Below, one piece after another: positions 23,001 to 24,180 of a stretch of DNA of 24,180 bases. This DNA comes from CAZJBH01 sp964544485. GTDB lineage: Bacteria > Patescibacteriota > Minisyncoccia > Portnoybacterales > UBA2143. Under the pieces are notes generated by a model that had not been told where the DNA came from, did not search any database, and worked only from the letters and a program-made list of their open reading frames with translations. Each line of letters begins with the position of its first letter. Positions within the stretch are counted from its first letter, which is position 1. The stretch lies in the NCBI GenBank assembly GCA_964544485.1, contig CAZJBH010000008.1:1-24180 (forward strand). The letters are read 5' to 3'. Made by a program: the position numbers and the translations under genes.

Positions 23001-24180
23001 TAACCTTAGACGTTCCAGAGCCATCATACAGCCCTAAAATATCCCCGCCGCTACCTTCTATGGATAATCTTTCATTTATGGTCGTCGTGCCGATGCCGAG
23101 GTTGCCGTTATTGTTTATGACCATATCCGTTACTTTCTCATCATAACCATAGTCATTAGAAGTATAACCGCTTCTCTCAAACCTTAATTTCCCTTCATCG
23201 TTCCAAATTCCTCTTATGTTGGTTGATGAACTTGGATCGCTATCATCATATAAAACAATAGCTGGTCTTTGATTTTGAATAACTTGAGCTGGAGCATTGC
23301 TAGTTCCCCAATAATTTTCTCCATCATCGATATCCAACTTCGCCCCTGGCTCCGTCGTGCCTATGCCGAGATTGCCGTCTTGTTGAATTGCTACCTTTGT
23401 ATCATCATCTGTATTAAACCAATATGCATTTGTCCCGCTATCAATATTAAATATCGCGTAATTATCTCCGTGACCTACTTCCAAATATTTATTATTTGTA
23501 GTGTCAAGGATTTTTATTGCATCTTCTGCCCCAGAACCTATTAAAGTTAAAAAGTTGTGTGTATCTGAACCATTCACCTCCAATTTCGCCCCCGGCCCCG
23601 TTGTGCCGATGCCGAGGTTGCCGCCGTTTTGTACTACCAATTTAGACGTTCCGGAGTCATCATACAGACCTAAAATATCCCCGCCGCTACCTTCTATGGA
23701 TAATCTTTCATTTATGGTCGTCGTCCCGATGCCGACGTTGCCGTCTTCTTTTATGACACCATTGCCCGCAAAATAGAAAGAACCAGTCGTGGTGGCAGAC
23801 TTTGTGTAAAGATTACCTGAGGCTATGCTCTGGCTTCCACACACTCCTGTTCCATCATCTATACAAAGGCCTCCTCCGTCTAAGGTTAGAAGCTGTTTAG
23901 GAGTGGTTGTGCCGATGCCGACGTTGCCGTCTTCTTCTAAAAACATAACATTACTTCCATCAATATCAAACTTAATTTGAGAATTTGCAACATTATTCAA
24001 TGGGTCTAAATCAAATACAAAACCAGCATTCGCACCCCTCATATCCATATACCCCGTAGAAGAATCCTCGTCTATAATCCTAAACTTTGGTATAGATGCA
24101 CTAAGCGTAAGAAGTTGCGTCGGATTCGTCGTGCCGATGCCGACATTGCCGTCGGATGCATCCCAATACAAACCCTCTTC
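20020..24180 (-). CDS. Giant tail-fibre-like surface protein, partial (N-terminus beyond right edge)
   Basis: The frame is open to the last base (residues EEG precede the TTG at 24171), so at least 1,386 residues are coded and the true start is outside. Thirteen canonical xGN(V/L)GIGTT repeats and one degenerate copy (NGYIGIATT) each begin a beta-rich segment of variable cargo. Then come two S74-type chaperone domains (about 21480-21165 and 21055-20745) with SDERLK and SSEEYK. Proteins of this type trimerise, and the chaperone cuts itself off. Residues coded at about 20290-20095 form a MopE-like motif: DFDQDGYG, SGYV, LDCNDTDASINPDAEEICDDGIDNNCD. The C-terminus is a Thr/Ser run. It is probably an exported adhesin or fibre on the cell surface. 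The gene is more GC-rich than its surroundings, mostly in the repeats. Confidence 0.82.
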   Translation of the reverse strand, partial: EEGLYWDASDGNVGIGTTNPTQLLTLSASIPKFRIIDEDSSTGYMDMRGANAGFVFDLDPLNNVANSQIKFDIDGSNVMFLEEDGNVGIGTTTPKQLLTLDGGGLCIDDGTGVCGSQSIASGNLYTKSATTTGSFYFAGNGVIKEDGNVGIGTTTINERLSIEGSGGDILGLYDDSGTSKLVVQNGGNLGIGTTGPGAKLEVNGSDTHNFLTLIGSGAEDAIKILDTTNNKYLEVGHGDNYAIFNIDSGTNAYWFNTDDDTKVAIQQDGNLGIGTTEPGAKLDIDDGENYWGTSNAPAQVIQNQRPAIVLYDDSDPSSSTNIRGIWNDEGKLRFERSGYTSNDYGYDEKVTDMVINNNGNLGIGTTTINERLSIEGSGGDILGLYDGSGTSKVTVQNDGNVGIGTTSPEANLQIYGDETDAQLLIGEGKDIARGFLINKDGASPYDANIYWSHHPTTETGDLHFHSSQDSGEIVTFKADGNVGIGTTEPGTQLHLSGTTGMTISDLGGTDDTNILQIGEGTNYDEFQLVGNFAGDGDSGNNLELKTDLGGGTIMSWRGDGNVGIGTTTINERLSIEGSGGDILGLYDGSGTSKLVVQNDGNVGIGTTDPSSELDVSGTIPELTLTNDVTGSWDFGDIYGQLSFYSGDNDYYAPGVGAYIRASHLRSGTGHSASDMGLEFGVNAGDWDNPPSTAMVIATDGNVGIGTTSPGELLTLEKSEDPAVSITRSGNELVRLGDVGSGGSDGGELLLKNSAGTLQTLLSGTRDSYIQGGNVGIGTTGPNQLFEIRQATPYLRISDSTSGSWDNGDIFGGIEFYTEDSNTTGVNAAIKAVHLRDGTGHSYSDSGLVFYTSDPTDEPGATGPVARMVIDNDGNVGIGTTGPNYQLELSTDSAGKPTSNTWTIVSDERLKKDINDFTDGLSVLKQINPVNYTLNGLGGTPEGAQGIGVIAQDMIGVAPYTIETFNAKLYPDDATTTELYSFDSSALTFVAINAIKEIAQRIDLTQAPTSSPSLTLTKNGYIGIATTTPTNILTIGQGQGNAIADGWDVYSSEEYKTEISYLEESDYNEILTEIEGLDTATYVWKTASSTVKRNFGVIAEQAPERVLSENGKSVSLYDYATFAIAGVKALNNKVNDLEVRIDNLSGTMEDTSQTSQIQSDTITLINNQGEQAQLVLDEQGYVVIDKLKVGELEIAQGGQMTMPEGENQILGNGSILAGQDSVIIENTKIASSSKIFVSFTSNLSGASYWVCDKQAGELFEVCLSQQAEQELAFDYWIVQARDLTQTETLSTQATTSLQRFYQDFDQDGYGSWSSYIEATSTPSGYVANKLDCNDTDASINPDAEEICDDGIDNNCDLITDDCILEQATSTNEFISDQTATSTATSTE
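20745..21480 (-). other. Two consecutive S74-type intramolecular chaperone domains
   Basis: The first contains VSDERLKKDI (Ser codon 21468-21466), QGIGVIAQDM and SSALTFVAINAIKEI. The second contains YSSEEYKTEI (Ser codon 21033-21031), FGVIAEQAPERVL and YDYATFAIAGVKALNNKVNDLE. In both a Lys lies five residues after the Ser, the dyad used for self-cleavage in phage endosialidase. A degenerate GIATT repeat separates them. Confidence 0.7.
22388..22505 (-). repeat. Long repeat, copy A (118 bp)
   Basis: Codes the block from GNVGIGTTTINERLSIEG to SGTSKLVVQN. Two other copies of exactly the same length lie at 22991-23108 and 23627-23744, with only scattered base changes. Confidence 0.8.
22991..23108 (-). 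repeat. Long repeat, copy B (118 bp)
   Basis: Differs from copy A mainly at SKVTVQN versus SKLVVQN and GNLGIG versus GNVGIG. Confidence 0.8.
23627..23744 (-). repeat. Long repeat, copy C (118 bp)
   Basis: Carries GLYDDSG where the other copies have GLYDGSG; otherwise nearly identical to copy A, including the INERLSIEGSGGDI block. Confidence 0.8.

Larger units (their letters stand above)
21541..24154 (-). repeat. Thirteen GC-rich copies of a DGNVGIGTT-coding repeat
   Basis: The plus-strand core GTGCCGATGCCGACGTTGCC recurs near 21545, 21848, 22065, 22364, 22483, 22724, 22968, 23087, 23357, 23604, 23721, 23911 and 24131, with 0 to 3 changes each. Spacing varies from about 115 to 300 bp. The codons used (GAC GGC AAC GTC GGC ATC GGC) are GC-rich in an AT-rich gene. 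Confidence 0.85.

Noticed and set aside
21541..24154. CRISPR array
   Set aside because: The repeats are in frame within one long gene, spacing varies from about 115 to 300 bp and the intervening DNA codes for protein.
24169..24171. TTG as the start of the surface-protein gene
   Set aside because: The reading frame continues to the window end and the TTG lies inside the repeat pattern; it is only the edge of the data.

Overview
The window reads as a piece of a small-genome bacterium of the Patescibacteria/CPR type, probably Parcubacteria-like. The clues are AT-rich DNA, compact housekeeping proteins (RpoB about 1,060 aa, RpoC 1,214 aa, bS18 66 aa), AT-rich spacers built from degenerate AAATCCAAA-like words, no bL9 gene after rpsR, and a giant surface protein made of DGNVGIGTT repeats. 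Stops are TAA, TAG and TGA, so this is the standard bacterial code. The lineage is an inference; there is no rRNA here to settle it.

Layout. (1) 1-564, minus: a previously unbounded partial gene, an AbiEi-like antitoxin/regulator running off the left edge, with a consensus promoter and a perfect palindrome over its -10. (2) 628-1933, plus: the rpsF-ssb-rpsR operon, whose predicted promoter would give an almost leaderless mRNA. It converges on recA, with two overlapping hairpin terminators. (3) 12243-1949, minus: rpoB-rpoC-ftsK-recA, closely spaced, with its own promoter and a leader that can fold the rpoB Shine-Dalgarno sequence into a hairpin. (4) 14816-12230, minus: a membrane O-antigen-ligase-like protein with a TPR tail. 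(5) 14938-15132: a probable dprA remnant, then a consensus plus-strand promoter placed directly before a 54-nt hairpin RNA with a U-tract. (6) 17362-15126, minus: four overlapping genes, AbiEi, AbiEii nucleotidyltransferase, a YraN/UPF0102 nuclease-fold protein and a possible RelE/EndoU-like (BECR) RNase, behind a promoter flanked by a 7-bp inverted repeat. (7) 19720-17386, minus: a four-helix-bundle protein, a Cas4/RecB-like PD-(D/E)XK protein, and a zinc-ribbon/HTH/PD-(D/E)XK fusion. (8) 20020-24180, minus: the C-terminal 1,386 residues of a very large tail-fibre-like surface protein with 13 canonical DGNVGIGTT repeats, two consecutive S74-type (intramolecular chaperone) domains and a MopE-type metal-binding motif.

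Regions 1 to 3 are core information processing, apart from the AbiEi gene. Regions 5 to 7 look like an accessory island of toxin-antitoxin and nuclease genes inserted between the cell-surface genes of regions 4 and 8. The best candidates for something undescribed are the AbiE-YraN-BECR gene cluster with the small convergent RNA at its 3' end, and the neighbouring three-gene nuclease operon. All functions are read from motifs and gene order; no database search was possible.
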